Below, piece after piece: positions 20,794 to 33,601 of a stretch of DNA of 64,000 nt. The first letter of the stretch is position 1, and every line of letters starts with the position of its first letter. The stretch spans positions 124,001 to 188,000 of the forward strand of contig JBANSL010000005.1 in the NCBI GenBank assembly GCA_037127255.1, read 5' to 3'. The stretch is from Persicaria tinctoria. Lineage: Eukaryota > Streptophyta > Magnoliopsida > Caryophyllales > Polygonaceae. Under the pieces are notes generated by a model. That model did no database searches, was not told the DNA's origin, and saw only the letters and a program-made list of their open reading frames with translations. Both the position numbers and the translations under genes were made by a program.

Positions 20794-21748
20794 GAGGGAT
20801 TTTGTTCAAATGGACCTTTAAGCATATTTGGTTAGCTAGATAGGCCCATTAATTGTTTTTTAGCTTAGATAGGCCTATTAATTGTTTTTTAGCATGCTAA
20901 GCCTTCTTAAACGGTCAACGGTCAACGTTCCGGTCAACCCATTTTGATGCCGACTTTTTTTTTCTTTTTTTTTTATGCCAACTTTTTTTTTTAGTGATGC
21001 CATATTTTACCGTTTTGATGCCAACATTTTGTGGTGACAATTTCATATAATTGATGGCATAAGAGCTTAAAACGTGGAATCAAAATATTGTCACCTTATT
21101 GTCACTTTTCTAATGAAATGATTGGATGACTTTTTTTTAATGCCACTTTTTTAAAACATTGATGACATTTTTTGTGATGTAACATTTTACCGTTTTGATG
21201 CCAAAATTTTATTACATTTTATTTTCACTCTGATGCCACTTTTCTAATTAAATTATTGGATGACACTTTTTTTAAACTTTGATGACATTTTTTGTTTACT
21301 CTAATGTCACGTTGACCATTGATGCCATTTTGAAAAATTTGTATCACATTAAAGAAAAAAATGTCATCAAAAATACTACTTTGAAAAAATATCATCAAAA
21401 ATATGGCATCACGGTAAAAAAATATTATCAAAAAATCGACATAAAAAAGTGGCATCAAAGTGAAAATAAAATATAGTAAAATTTTGGCATCAAAACGGTA
21501 AAATATGGCATCACTAAAAAAAAGTTGGCATCACTAAAATAAATAAATAAATAAAAAAAGTTGGCATCAAAATGGGTTGGTCAACGTTGACCGGTCAATG
21601 GTTAACCGTTGACCGGCCAATGGTCAAACGGTTGACCATTGACCAACCCATCCTATTGGGAAGGGGGCTAGGGCAAAACTAATTAAATTGATTTAGGGAC
21701 TAAGTGACTAATTGAATGTTCAAAAAAGGTCCTCTACCAAAATCACCC
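20794..21748. mobile_element. 955-bp fold-back (MULE-type) element inside the Helitron
   Basis: Flanked by the 9-bp direct repeat TATAAATTT (20785-20793 and 21749-21757). The arms pair as GGCATCAAAACGGTAAAATATGG-type blocks, with repeated GTTGACC/GGTCAAC motifs near the outer part. The outer ends GAGGGATTTTG and GGGTGATTTTG match. Most of the element can fold on itself. No ORF. Confidence 0.75.
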
Positions 21749-22064
21749 TATAAATTTACGCTATATGAGATTTAAATTTACGCTATATATTTGCGCAGGT
21801 TGAAATATAAATTTACGCTATATAAATTTATGTGGTTATAATTCTTCTCATCGTAATTTGAATATTCTCAAATTAAATCTTTGTCAAATATTCTATCTTT
21901 TTAGATGAAATTGAATATATCTGTATAAATATTCAACCTTATATTTTAAGTAGGTATAAAATTTATCATTTTTAGATGAAATTGAATATATTTGTATAAA
22001 TATTCAACCTTATATCTTATATTATATTTTTTGGCCATATCAATTAATAAGTCATCATAGTTAG

Positions 22065-22255
22065 GTAAAAAAATTATCTTTCTAGATCAGTGAAATTAAT
22101 TATGATTATATTACAAAAGAAATCTATATAAAAATTATATATAATTTACCCGTAAATAGGTAAAAAAAAATTATCTTTCTAGATCACTGAAATTAATTAT
22201 GATTATATTACAAAAGAAATGTATATAAAAATTATATATAATTTACCCATAAATA
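22065..22255. repeat. tandem duplication, two units of about 95 bp
   Basis: TTATCTTTCTAGATCAGTGA and the following 75 bases through ATATATAATTTACCC are repeated almost exactly. Confidence 0.9.
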
Positions 22256-22931
22256 AATCAAAAAAAAAATTTTTAAAAATTAAGTGGTGAAAATTTTAAT
22301 GTAAGATGGTGGTAACGTTAGCAATTGATGTCATTAATTATTAAACAATTTATAGGGTTACAAATAAATTTATAAGAACATGACATGTCATAAATAAACT
22401 ATTAAATTTTGATACGATATAATGATGGATTTTGAACAATAAAATAAATAAATTTATAAGGGTTAAATTATTTGATTAAGATCGGGTATTTTATAAGGGT
22501 TTTGATTTTTTATACGCGTCACATCCTTGATTAAAATGGTGTTAAAGCAGAGGTCTGAAACGACATCTGGTGTGATTTCACATCCATGGAATTTTCTAGA
22601 TTAAAACGGGATTATTTTTGCTTACGTGTCATATTTTGGATTAAATTGGTATTATATATTTAGACCACATCATTTAATAAGCTAATATAGTTAGGTAAAA
22701 AAAAATTATGTTTTTAGATCAAATAATCTATCCAATATGACCTTATATCTCAATTAGTTTTTTTATAATCTTTTTAATGTTAACATTAAATCGGATTATA
22801 ATATTAGTTCATAAATAAGTGGTGAACGTATAGCATTCAGAAAAATACGTTAGAAAAAAATTATGTTGATATTAAAAGATCTAAAGATATCAACCAAATT
22901 ATTATAACCTTTAAATTTCAAAAAATATATA

Positions 22932-23164
22932 CTCCATCCGTTCTTTAATGCTTGACATTTTACTATTCAGGCACGTTCTTTAAGGTACTAAAAACTATAT
23001 AAAATTTTAATTTTTTTTTAAAATTAATATAATTTCATAATTAGTAGTAATAAGTATAATATTATTTAAAAAGATTGAATAAAAAATTAATATTTTATAT
23101 AGTTTTTATCTTTCTAAAAATACGTGTAGAATTGAAAATTACAAATATTAAGGAACGGAGGGAG
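22932..23164. mobile_element. Stowaway-type MITE (233 bp)
   Basis: Left end CTCCATCCGTTCTTTAATG and right end AAGGAACGGAGGGAG, with TA at 22930-22931 and 23165-23166. No coding capacity. Confidence 0.88.
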
Positions 23165-23225
23165 TATAAATTAAACATTATTTTGTTTATTAAGAAACCG
23201 CGCAACGGGCGGGCCACGATACTAG

Positions 23226-24226
23226 TATTTCATATAGTCTTTAGCTCCTAAAAAAAAGGGTGCGTGAATAGTAAAAGTCCATGTATTTTTGGACGGAGGG
23301 AGTATTAGATTAAATATATATTCCTTCCGTTTTAAAAAATAATAAAAAAATAAAATAAAATAATTGCATGTATTATGGGTCTTTATTGCGTGTATTTATA
23401 GCTTATATATCCGTAAATAAACTATAGTGATATATTGATAGAGGATGAGTTAATACGCACCCTAAAGACCTAAACTCTTACCCGTCCGAATCAATCAAGA
23501 ATCTCTCAAAACTAACACGATTTCATCAGGTAAGGATAAACTGCATCCATTATAATATATAATCACAATCATACATTATAAGGAGTATATTATATATATT
23601 ATTATATAATAAACATATAATTAACTAGTATAATACGGTATTAATTTTATAAAATAAATAAATTTAATTGTTTATCATTATATATATATTGTTTAAAATA
23701 GCACTCCTTTTATTTATTATTTATAATTTACTATTTATATTTATATATGTTTTTAAAGAGGATAAAAGTTTATAAAATATCTATCTTTTTATTATAATTT
23801 TATACTATATAATATTTATAATATATACGGAGTATTAAATTATATTTATCTTTTTAGTAATACATATGATATTAATTATAGATAGATAGATAGATTATTT
23901 TAGAGGTTATGATAGTTATTTATGGAGAATATTTTAATATTTTGAATAATGATCTTTACCAAGTAAAATGGCATCCCCTTCCTTTGGTTTCTCACTCCAA
24001 TTCTATGAAGATTGACGCAGTCTCCTTCTCTACCCGGACTTCTGCAATTGATAATGATGAGGCTTCATTCTCCGCCTCGTCTAGCAGGATAAGTGATCGC
24101 ATATCCTCAAATCTCTTCCCCTTTTCTGTCCTCCGCCATCGTGTTTGATCAATTTACCCCTCCCCGTGCTCCGGCTTAAAATCGACTCTCCTCTTTAGGG
24201 GCTTTCCGACCTTTTGGTCTTCTCAA
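23226..24226. other. intergenic DNA and presumed ATG13 promoter/leader
   Basis: It contains remnants of Stowaway ends (GGACGGAGGGAGTA at about 23293-23306), AT-rich low-complexity DNA and a (GATA)n run near 23880-23893. From about 23960 the sequence becomes less AT-rich and probably forms the ATG13 promoter and 5' leader. Confidence 0.5.
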
Positions 24227-24376
24227 GTAAGTTCTCTCCATCTTTCGACGATCTTAATTGTTGAAATATTTCGAATATTGAACCTTCTGTGCTATTTGCC
24301 CCCTTCAATTTTGTGCCTTACTCTCATCTTCATTGTTAGCTTAGGACTAATCTTCTGGTTTCCTTGTTTTTTGCAG
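24227..24376 (+). other. intron in the ATG13 5' leader
   Basis: CAA|GTAAGTTC at 24227 and TTTTTTGCAG ending at 24376, with a pyrimidine-rich stretch before the acceptor. Spliced 5' leaders are common in ATG13 and other plant housekeeping genes. Confidence 0.6.
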
Positions 24377-24484
24377 GTCAGATTTTGATACTCAGTTCAA
24401 ATTCTTAGCGGCACCATCCATACTTTCTACTTTATCTTTTAAGGTTATGGTTTTCGCTGTGATTTCTTTACAGTTGATTGATTT

Positions 24485-27154
24485 ATGGCATCCTCTCATG
24501 GTAATGTTCATTCTGACACTGCCAAAAAGGAACAAATAATCACTGAAATCTTTGCAAAAACCCTCCATATAGTCCTTGAATCCAGGGCCCCTTATGTGTC
24601 TTCTCGTAATTCTAGTATAGAACAGGCCTTGTCCTCTCCATCTTCATCCTCATCATCTCCTTCAAGTCACAGGCCCCGGGATAAATGGTTTAATCTAACA
24701 CTCAGAGAATGCCCGGATGCACTTAAAAACATTGATTTCTGGCGGGAAAGCAACCTTGATCCTATGATCATTGATATTATTTTGGTCCAAAGAGTAGTAC
24801 ATCACGAACTGGCTGAAGGGGAAGGGGTCAGGGATTTCCGGGATGGACCAAATACTGTAAAGGTTATAGAGAGATGGGTTGTGCAGTATGAGAGTAATAA
24901 GAGTAGGGATGGTAGTTATAGGAGCAAGAAATCTTTCGGAAACTTGCACACATTGTATAAGAAATCGATACTGCTTTTAAGGTCCTTGTATGCAACTGTT
25001 AGACTTTTGCCAGCTTATAAGCTCTTTAGGGAGCTCACTTCATCAGGACATATAATGAATTATACACTGACACACCGTGTTAACTCTTTTGTGGAGCCTT
25101 TCACGCATAAAGAAGAGGCTGATATGCGTAGCTTTTCCTTCGAGCCTGTGGATACATCACCTGGCCGGCTTTGCCTTTCAGTATTATATCGCCACACCTC
25201 TGTCTCAGGCCTTAACTTTGAACAATTAACCCCTGAGTCTCCCCAGTTTATACTAGATTATGTTGGCAGTCCAGTAGTAGACCCAGTCAAGAGGTTCCCT
25301 TCACTTCCTGTGTCTCAAAGTTTACCCTCTTATGCTCCGATGTCAAGGCAGCATAGCTGGACCAATGGTTTTTATGGTGGCTCCCCACCCTCTGTTTTGC
25401 TGTCACCTTCTCCAACAGCCACTGATTATCTGGCTCCACTTTCAAAACCGAGGTCCTGTCAGCCACCCATGAGCTTGCCACATAATATGAAGGAGAGATT
25501 TCAAGTTTGTATCAAGAATGATGGGTTAGTTGAGAATTTCCCACCTGGTGCCATTGTCTCGTCAAATGCCAATCTTCTACCGCCTTCTCCTCCACTTAAA
25601 TCAACGACACCTGGGCAAAAAACTGAGAAATCCTCAGGTGCCGGAGGTTCCGTAGGTGAGAAGGTACTGTATATGTTGAATTAGACTGCAATTTTCCTCT
25701 AGGAATTAAGATCTATCATTTTAATTTGAAACCTGTCTTTTCTTCTCTAGTTTTCACTTGGGAAAGATGAGAGTGGAAGGTTTTCCATGCGAAGAATATC
25801 ATCCAGCAGCAGCTCTCCATGTGTTTCGATTTCTGGAAGTTCTAGCAGGGTATCTATTCAGGATGTTTTTGATTTTTCTGATTTTCCTTGCCATTTCATT
25901 GAGGATGATGATGATATGACAGATCCTGGCAGCAGGTACGAGGCAATTTAGTTATGCTTATGCTACCCGAGTTTCATTTATTTTGCCATTTATGACTCAA
26001 CATCACTTGTCTGATGTACTCATTTTTCAGCTTTGACGATGCATCACCATTCACTAGTAATGCATTCAGAGACATGAACTAGATATCATCTATTGTTTGT
26101 AACTGTGTTCTTTCAGCTAAGCAGAATAATCAGTCAACAGCTTCTTGTGATAACACTTCCTTGGAGTTGGCTCTTACTTGCTTGTATTATCCGGGGAAGA
26201 TTATTTTGTGATATGTTTGAATCTTTTCATTATAACAACTGATAATTCGGGGATAATGACCTCATAGTTTATATAGACTTGAACAAGAAACTAGTTTGGA
26301 GGACAGAATGACTGTATACCAGGCGTGTTGATTTTAGCTTAAATGGTAATAATTAGAAACACTGAAATCATTATTAGAAGGCAATGATTTTGTAAGCATG
26401 CGAATCTCCTCTTTATTCACTCTATAGAATGCTGATCTTCTATTAGCAAACTTCAATGGGCTTAAACTTGGAACGAGCTGTAAATATCGTTAGTCTGAAG
26501 CAAATATAGTGTGCTTTGGACGACGGAAAGTCATATAAACTCTTCTGAAAGAAAATGGGCTCTGGTTCTTCTGAAGGAAGGTTTTATTGTTTCCAATAGA
26601 TTCTGAATTCTCACTTGGTTGTCCAATGGTTATTCAATTGCCAAATCTGCTGAATGTACAGTTTGTCCTTGAGACTTCATGTATGCTGTTATTCTTTAAT
26701 ATCATGTTCTAATCTGAACTGAAATGCCAAATACCTGTGTTGCCCTTCAAAACTGAATGAAGTCTGTTGATGTAGAAACTCTTGTTTACATATTGCCTAG
26801 TCACTAGTTGAATTTTATGTTTTTGCTAGGCCTGGATCTTTTGATCAGAGAAAGCAACCAAGCGATCCGTTTGAACCTGGTCGGTCTGGTCCTGCTAGGA
26901 AATCCCAAGACGCTGCTGTGGGCGCCCTTATACTCATGCTGAAAAGGGCTCCACGTCTTCAACGTGACTGTTCCAACTCAATGCCAACATCATCAGCTGC
27001 GTACACTCCAGACAGCATCCACCAAAGACCAGAGGAACCTGCAACTGATCGAAGCATGAACTCATCTGGGCCTGAGCTTACCAAGACAACAGCTGATGCA
27101 GTCACTGAGCTCAGGAAGTACAGCGACATAAAAGAGCAGTTGCTCAGACAATGA
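24485..27154 (+). CDS. ATG13: autophagy-related protein 13 (ATG13)
   Basis: Regulatory subunit of the ATG1 kinase complex that starts autophagosome formation in the cytosol. Exons 24485-25663, 25751-25935 and 26830-27154 join with matching phases (0, then 2) and GT-AG introns to give 562 residues. The N-terminal HORMA domain (about 15-250) shows the plant ATG13 pattern: KTLHIVLESRAPYVS, RDKWFNLTLRECPDAL, NLDPMIIDIILV, LHTLYKKSILLLRSLYATVR and RLLPAYKLFREL. A long Ser/Pro-rich, disordered middle follows (kinase-regulated in known ATG13 proteins). The conserved C terminus has SQDAAVGALILMLKRAP and ends AVTELRKYSDIKEQLLRQ. A leader intron (24227-24376) precedes the ATG. The gene appears intact. 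Confidence 0.94.
26030..26081 (+). other. possible alternative terminal exon of ATG13
   Basis: After TTTTTCAG (acceptor ending 26029) the sequence continues the exon-2 reading frame as SFDDASPFTSNAFRDMN and then TAG. If used, it would replace the SQDAAVGALILML region by 17 residues. It could instead be intron sequence that is open by chance. Confidence 0.4.
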
Positions 27155-28400
27155 GGCGCTGCTGCATCCCTAATTGTGAACTAAGAAAGACTGACCTTTC
27201 GAGTTCAAGGTGAGATTCTATAACATTCTTGGAGCTGGATTGACCATCAAAGTCGCGCTGTACAGGAGATGTTGTTCGCAAAATCGTGACATTTGTGAGA
27301 CACGCAGGTGACGGAGCAAGATTATATTGTAACATATGATACTCACTTGTTACATTTTCATGGATTGGGTTCCTTGTTAATAACCAGCACGTTCAAATAG
27401 GAAGAAAAAAAAAACAGAAATAGGTGAGAACTGAAATGTTTATTTGTTCATTATTTATAACTTGGAAAGATTGTGTGTGTATATATATAGATGTTTATGA
27501 CTATAAACTAGAATACAAATTATACAATACAAATATACAATATGAGGAGGAAGAAGTTGTGACAGAAATTGGTTTCATGTCCAGACCCAGAGAGAGTTGT
27601 GTGGAGACTCATGCATGAGGGACTGGATATGAAATTAAAATGTCAGGTACTCCGTTCCGTATATAATTAGATTTAATTGTTTGTTTATCTGATCGGAAAG
27701 GAAAATAGGAAATGCGTTTGATAATTGGAGATTCACATTATACTGGGTATAATTTTATAATAAAAATAATACGGAGGAAGTATGTGTGAAATAGTGTAAA
27801 TACGTAATCGGTAATTAGATGATCAAGGGAAGGGACTAGGGAGGGGAGTAGGAACTACTGAACTAGGAAGGAAGGCAGACAAGACATTAGACAGTGAATG
27901 AGTTGCAAACTTTGAATAGAGGTGCGGTGGGTGGCGTGATACTTTACAGAGCAGCGGAGGTGGAGCGACCCTCTTTTCCAACCGCCCAAACCGAGATGAT
28001 GACTTGTCATTTCCACCAAAAGAATCGCATCCAACGGCCCAGACTCCATCACAAAGCCTGTCAATCACCTCACAGCTCATCCTCCTTTGTTTTTTCTTTT
28101 ATTTTATTCTTTTATTCTTTTCTGGACCTGGACCTGGTGGTGCTGGAGATGATACCTCCTCATAACTTAAGTCAGCCAGTACCTGGTGTACCACCCTCAA
28201 AATTACGCCAATTTGCCACTCACTCCATTTCAAATAATTAAAATAAATTAATTTCTCCTCTCGGCTCTCGCGTCGCTTCGCCTTGGCGTGTATATGTAAG
28301 ACACCATTTCCTTTGTTTGCTCTCCACCACGCACAAAGCACACAGAAACTTCACCTCCGACTCCGACTGCTCCTCAATCTTCTTTACTCTCTCTCTCAGT
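27155..28400. other. ATG13 3' flank and actin promoter region
   Basis: The ATG13 3' untranslated part is followed by unique sequence and the actin promoter. TATATGTAAG at 28291-28300 is a possible TATA region, followed by a CT-rich stretch (28380-28400) typical of plant actin leaders. No additional gene is supportable. Confidence 0.5.
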
Positions 28401-28407
28401 TGATTCT

Positions 28408-28452
28408 TGATTGTTGATTGTTGATTGTTGATTGTTGATTGTTGATTGTTGA
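28408..28452 (+). repeat. GATTGTT heptamer array in the actin leader exon
   Basis: Six or so head-to-tail copies of TTGATTG immediately before the leader intron donor at 28464. Being in the transcribed leader, its length might vary and affect expression (inference). Confidence 0.85.
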
Positions 28453-28463
28453 TAAAAACAAAG

Positions 28464-29217
28464 GTACCATTTATCTATCCTGCTTTTGCTCCATCTGCTC
28501 TAATTCTATTTGTTCCTTTTTGTTTCCTTTACTTGGTTTTATTTATTGTTTTCAAAATCTGGAATCTGGATCGGTCGCTCTATTTTAACATCTGTGCCTG
28601 TGCCTGCTCATACTTGTTGCCAAGGCCAACCAAATTTGTCGTAAATCCATCCGAATCTCTAGTTGGATTGTTTTGCTCATCTACTAGTGTGAATGCTCAT
28701 AGCAGGCCTAGATCGAGGTTTTACGCCTTCCTCCACTCCCGATCTACCCTTCATTCAACTGTTTGCTTCCAGATCTACTCAATTTTTTATGCCACTTTCG
28801 CTTCTTTCCTTTTGCCTAGCTATAAACTTGTTTCATTGTCTGATGGGCCACATGACGTTGTTTGATTTCCTTTGACTGATCCAATCCAATCCAATCCAAT
28901 CTATGAGATGTCATAAGCTCTCGAATTGGATGTCCAAGTACTGAACAAAATCCTAAAATTACATCGTTTATTGTCTCATATTATTCCAATTATTGACATG
29001 GGATCACTCACTGTCTTCTATTGAAATTTGAAAAGAATTGAATTATACCGATAATTGGTAATTCACTTACTCTCGTCACTCGGCTTTAAAACCCAATATT
29101 GGTTTCATGCTAATTTTATGGCCAATTATTGAATTTTCTTACATAGAGCTGTTAGTCTTTGAAAAATAAAGTAACTCCTGTTACCCGTGGTTTGTTTCAT
29201 TTGTTTTGTCATTGTAG
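28464..29217 (+). other. leader intron of the actin gene
   Basis: Donor AAAG|GTACCATTT and acceptor TCATTGTAG|GTTGACAAGCAATGG, 11 bases before the ATG. Plant actin genes characteristically have a long intron in the 5' leader that boosts expression. Confidence 0.85.
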
Positions 29218-29228
29218 GTTGACAAGCA

Positions 29229-30667
<1,439 letters not shown>

Positions 30668-33601
30668 GTTCTATTAATGTATTGGTAAAGCTCGATCAGT
30701 CCATTTCCCATTGGCTTTTTTTTTTTTGTGTCAAGCGTCACGGGGACTCGGATGGATGCGGAGGAGGATGAAGATGGTCATGACATATCATTTTCAAAAC
30801 TTGAAAATGTATGTCACTATTCTATATTTGACTCAGTAATGGCGCCCTTGGCTACAAACAATGGAGGCTTCTTTCATTTCATCCTTACCTCTTCGGACTT
30901 CCAGGGTTCACCAAGTCTATTAGGATGTGTGTAGGGCAAAAGAGTGATTTGTGAATCGTGATGTCTCCCCCTTTATTTCCCCCCTCTTTGTTTCTCTATT
31001 TTCCTTGCTCTTATTGATGTTTGTTTTCCCTTCACTCAGAAACAGTTATGTTAATATTCATCATTTCATTTGTATGAGACCTGAGAAATTTTATATTAGT
31101 GTCAGTTTGCAATTTCTTATTGAATCGATATAAATATTGGGGTTCATATTCAGATTTTGTGATTTTAGAGTTTAATATATCTATTTTATGATTGATTTGG
31201 CCTTGAGACTTGAGTTGGGAACTACAGCTACTATATATTTCTTTTATTACAGTCACACTACTATAACCATGATACATTGTGAGGATCCCTACATATTGTC
31301 AACAGAAACTCGTTTTCAGAAACAAAAAAAAAAATCGATGACATGCCCTGTATTTGTATATTCGGACCTGCCTCACACCTGGCAGCATACAATACATACA
31401 GTAAATGACAGAAGGTTTAAAATCACGGAGCCGGAGTAGGAGAAGGAAACAAGAATCTTTAATGGTGACGTCAATTGCCCGGTTTTTGTACATCACGAGT
31501 AAATGTAATGACTAGGAGATGAGAGTTTAGCTATAAATCAAATCCCCTTTCTCAACTGTTTGGTCCTCTGAATCTGATTTCTGGTTTGTCTTTTGGTGGC
31601 AATTGTCATGTGGTTTCATATTACTCTGAAATTTTCAGTGCCCTTCTATCCCTTTTAATGCCTAATAATATGGCATTTACCTCCTAACCTTTTCAACTAA
31701 AATCACGTTGCTTCTTTGTATTAATAATTCTTCTTATCGTAGCAAATCCATACTCTCGTTTTTTGGCATATATCAAAAAAAGTCAGCGAACCAATTATAA
31801 TCTAGTTTACTATCCTTTTATATCAAAGTTAAGTTTAAACGAGTTTGGACAATCACAAGTTCTTAGTTTCTTCCTTCTTTTTAGATGGAATAAATTCTTA
31901 ATTTGCCCCACCAAAATAATAATAATAAATTCTTAATTTGCACTAGCCAATATTCCAAACTTTTGAATTCAATGAATTATTAGTCACAATCGGATCAAAA
32001 ATAAAAAAAGAATTATTAGTCACTCTTAAAATTATTTTGGGGGGCCTAATATATGCCTTAAGTAAGCTATGACAGCGCTAAAAGGTAAATGGCCACTGTT
32101 TTGTTAGTCAAGTAAATGATTCACATTTATACCGCCCAAGTTCCGTTCCGTGTACACAACTACACACCCCCAATGCCCAATGCGCACAAGTGCACAACAG
32201 CCTGGATATAAAACTATTTTCATCACTTTGATCCTGGAAAAAAATTTCGATAGATCAAAATTTCAATAAAATTTTGAAAGGTCTTTTAGATGTGTCGTAC
32301 TAGGGTGGTTTTTGGCTGCGATTCTGGTTGTTCTTGGCGGTCCTATTCCTAGTTAGGATTCTGACGTCCGGTGTCGGATCTGACTGGAGTCGTGACGATG
32401 TGTATCGAGCCGACTCCATAATCCGAATATTTTCTTGGAGGATCGTTTTCACTGCCCACAGGGACTCCTGATATACATATACCGCTGGCTAGAGGTGTTA
32501 TTGCTCGGTGGCGGTTGACTTCGGGTCTTAGTCTACGTTGTTCTCGATGGTTTAGGGTCAGGTTCGCCTGTTAGCCTGGATTTTTGTGCTTATCACTATT
32601 TGTATTGCACCTTTTTATTTTACGCTGTAGATTTGACGATTCGCCGTCTGCTGACTTTGTCCTCTCGAAGTGCTAGATATGTCTAGCCCTCTGTTTCCTA
32701 ATTTAAAAAAAAAAAAAAAAGTAAAATACAAGTGTTACAACGTAACACAGTTTGTGATGTTACTAATATACTGTATTCAGTAAGTATTTACTTAATACAG
32801 TCGCAAGTTTTGGTGAAGATCCTCCCCCAACAGATCGGAAGGGTAGTGAAGTGAGTGACTAGTGGGCAGCCATCATCATCATTCATCCTCTTTAAAGCTA
32901 ATCAAAGACACATCAATCAATTACTTTTACACAGGATTTTAGTAGTACAAGAAAAGAAAAAGAAACATTAATGGGTTGGCATCCCCATGTGGATTGTGGT
33001 GTTTTCTTCAGTGTGCAGCACAGGTTACAATCATTTTGGTGTGGGCTTAAAGCAAATTCCTTTGCGCACTATCTCTGTTTTAAAAATGTATTTCTAGGTT
33101 CCCTTCCCGAGTGAACATGGAAACACCAAATCTTACCATTTCCATTTTCTACACTTGTTTCAAAAGGATTAATTAACCCAAATAAGTTAGCTATTAACGT
33201 GCACGAAACAAAGCCTCCTGGAACTCCACCCGTCGTTAGTTTGAAAGCATCAACGACTGACTGATCAAACAAACCAACTGCAACAAACCTTGGGGCTTCC
33301 AATCTCACAAACCTTGCTGTGTCAAAATCCAAAAGGCCATATTGCTTATGTACAGAGATTTTACATTCTCCCGCCAAAAGAATCATTGTACATTAACCTA
33401 ACCCAAAAATCAAGCAGAGATTAGGACTTTTCAGAACTGTACACTCATTTTACCCCACCCCCCAAAACATACAAGCTTCAACAACAACAATGGCAATCTA
33501 CACCAATTTTCACCCACCATTCTGTTCTGTATAATGTGTTCAAAACTGGTTACCACATCAAGATGACCCTTCAGTCTATTACGTACATCCTCTTTGTTAC
33601 A
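30668..33601. other. intergenic DNA between the actin and spatacsin genes (convergent 3' ends)
   Basis: Contains the actin 3' untranslated region, unique sequence, a candidate poly(A)-ended retroposed segment (32240-32720), a near-perfect palindrome at 32771-32800 (CTGTATT...AATACAG) and the spatacsin 3' untranslated region. No ORF here has protein character. Confidence 0.55.
32240..32720 (+). repeat. candidate retroposed segment ending in poly(A)
   Basis: GC-richer than its surroundings and closed by a run of 16 A (32705-32720). The base composition and tail suggest a 5'-truncated LINE or a SINE. I could not identify a target-site duplication or coding motif. Confidence 0.3.

Larger units (their letters stand above)
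20199..23225 (+). mobile_element. non-autonomous Helitron (about 3.0 kb)
   Basis: It starts TCTATATAAAATACTAAAAC at 20199 after an A and ends with a GC-rich hairpin (CCGCGCAACGGGCGG) and ...GATACTAG at 23225, followed by T. These are the TC start, 3' hairpin, CTAG end and A/T insertion site of Helitrons. No Rep/helicase gene is present. The interior is AT-rich, contains a fold-back element (20794-21748) and a Stowaway (22932-23164), and has a second copy of the 5' portion at about 22545-22780. Confidence 0.75.

Noticed and set aside
28446..28865. 139-codon plus-strand ORF upstream of actin
   Set aside because: It lies almost wholly within the actin leader intron, is Phe/Leu/Ser-rich from T-rich intron sequence and has no domain.
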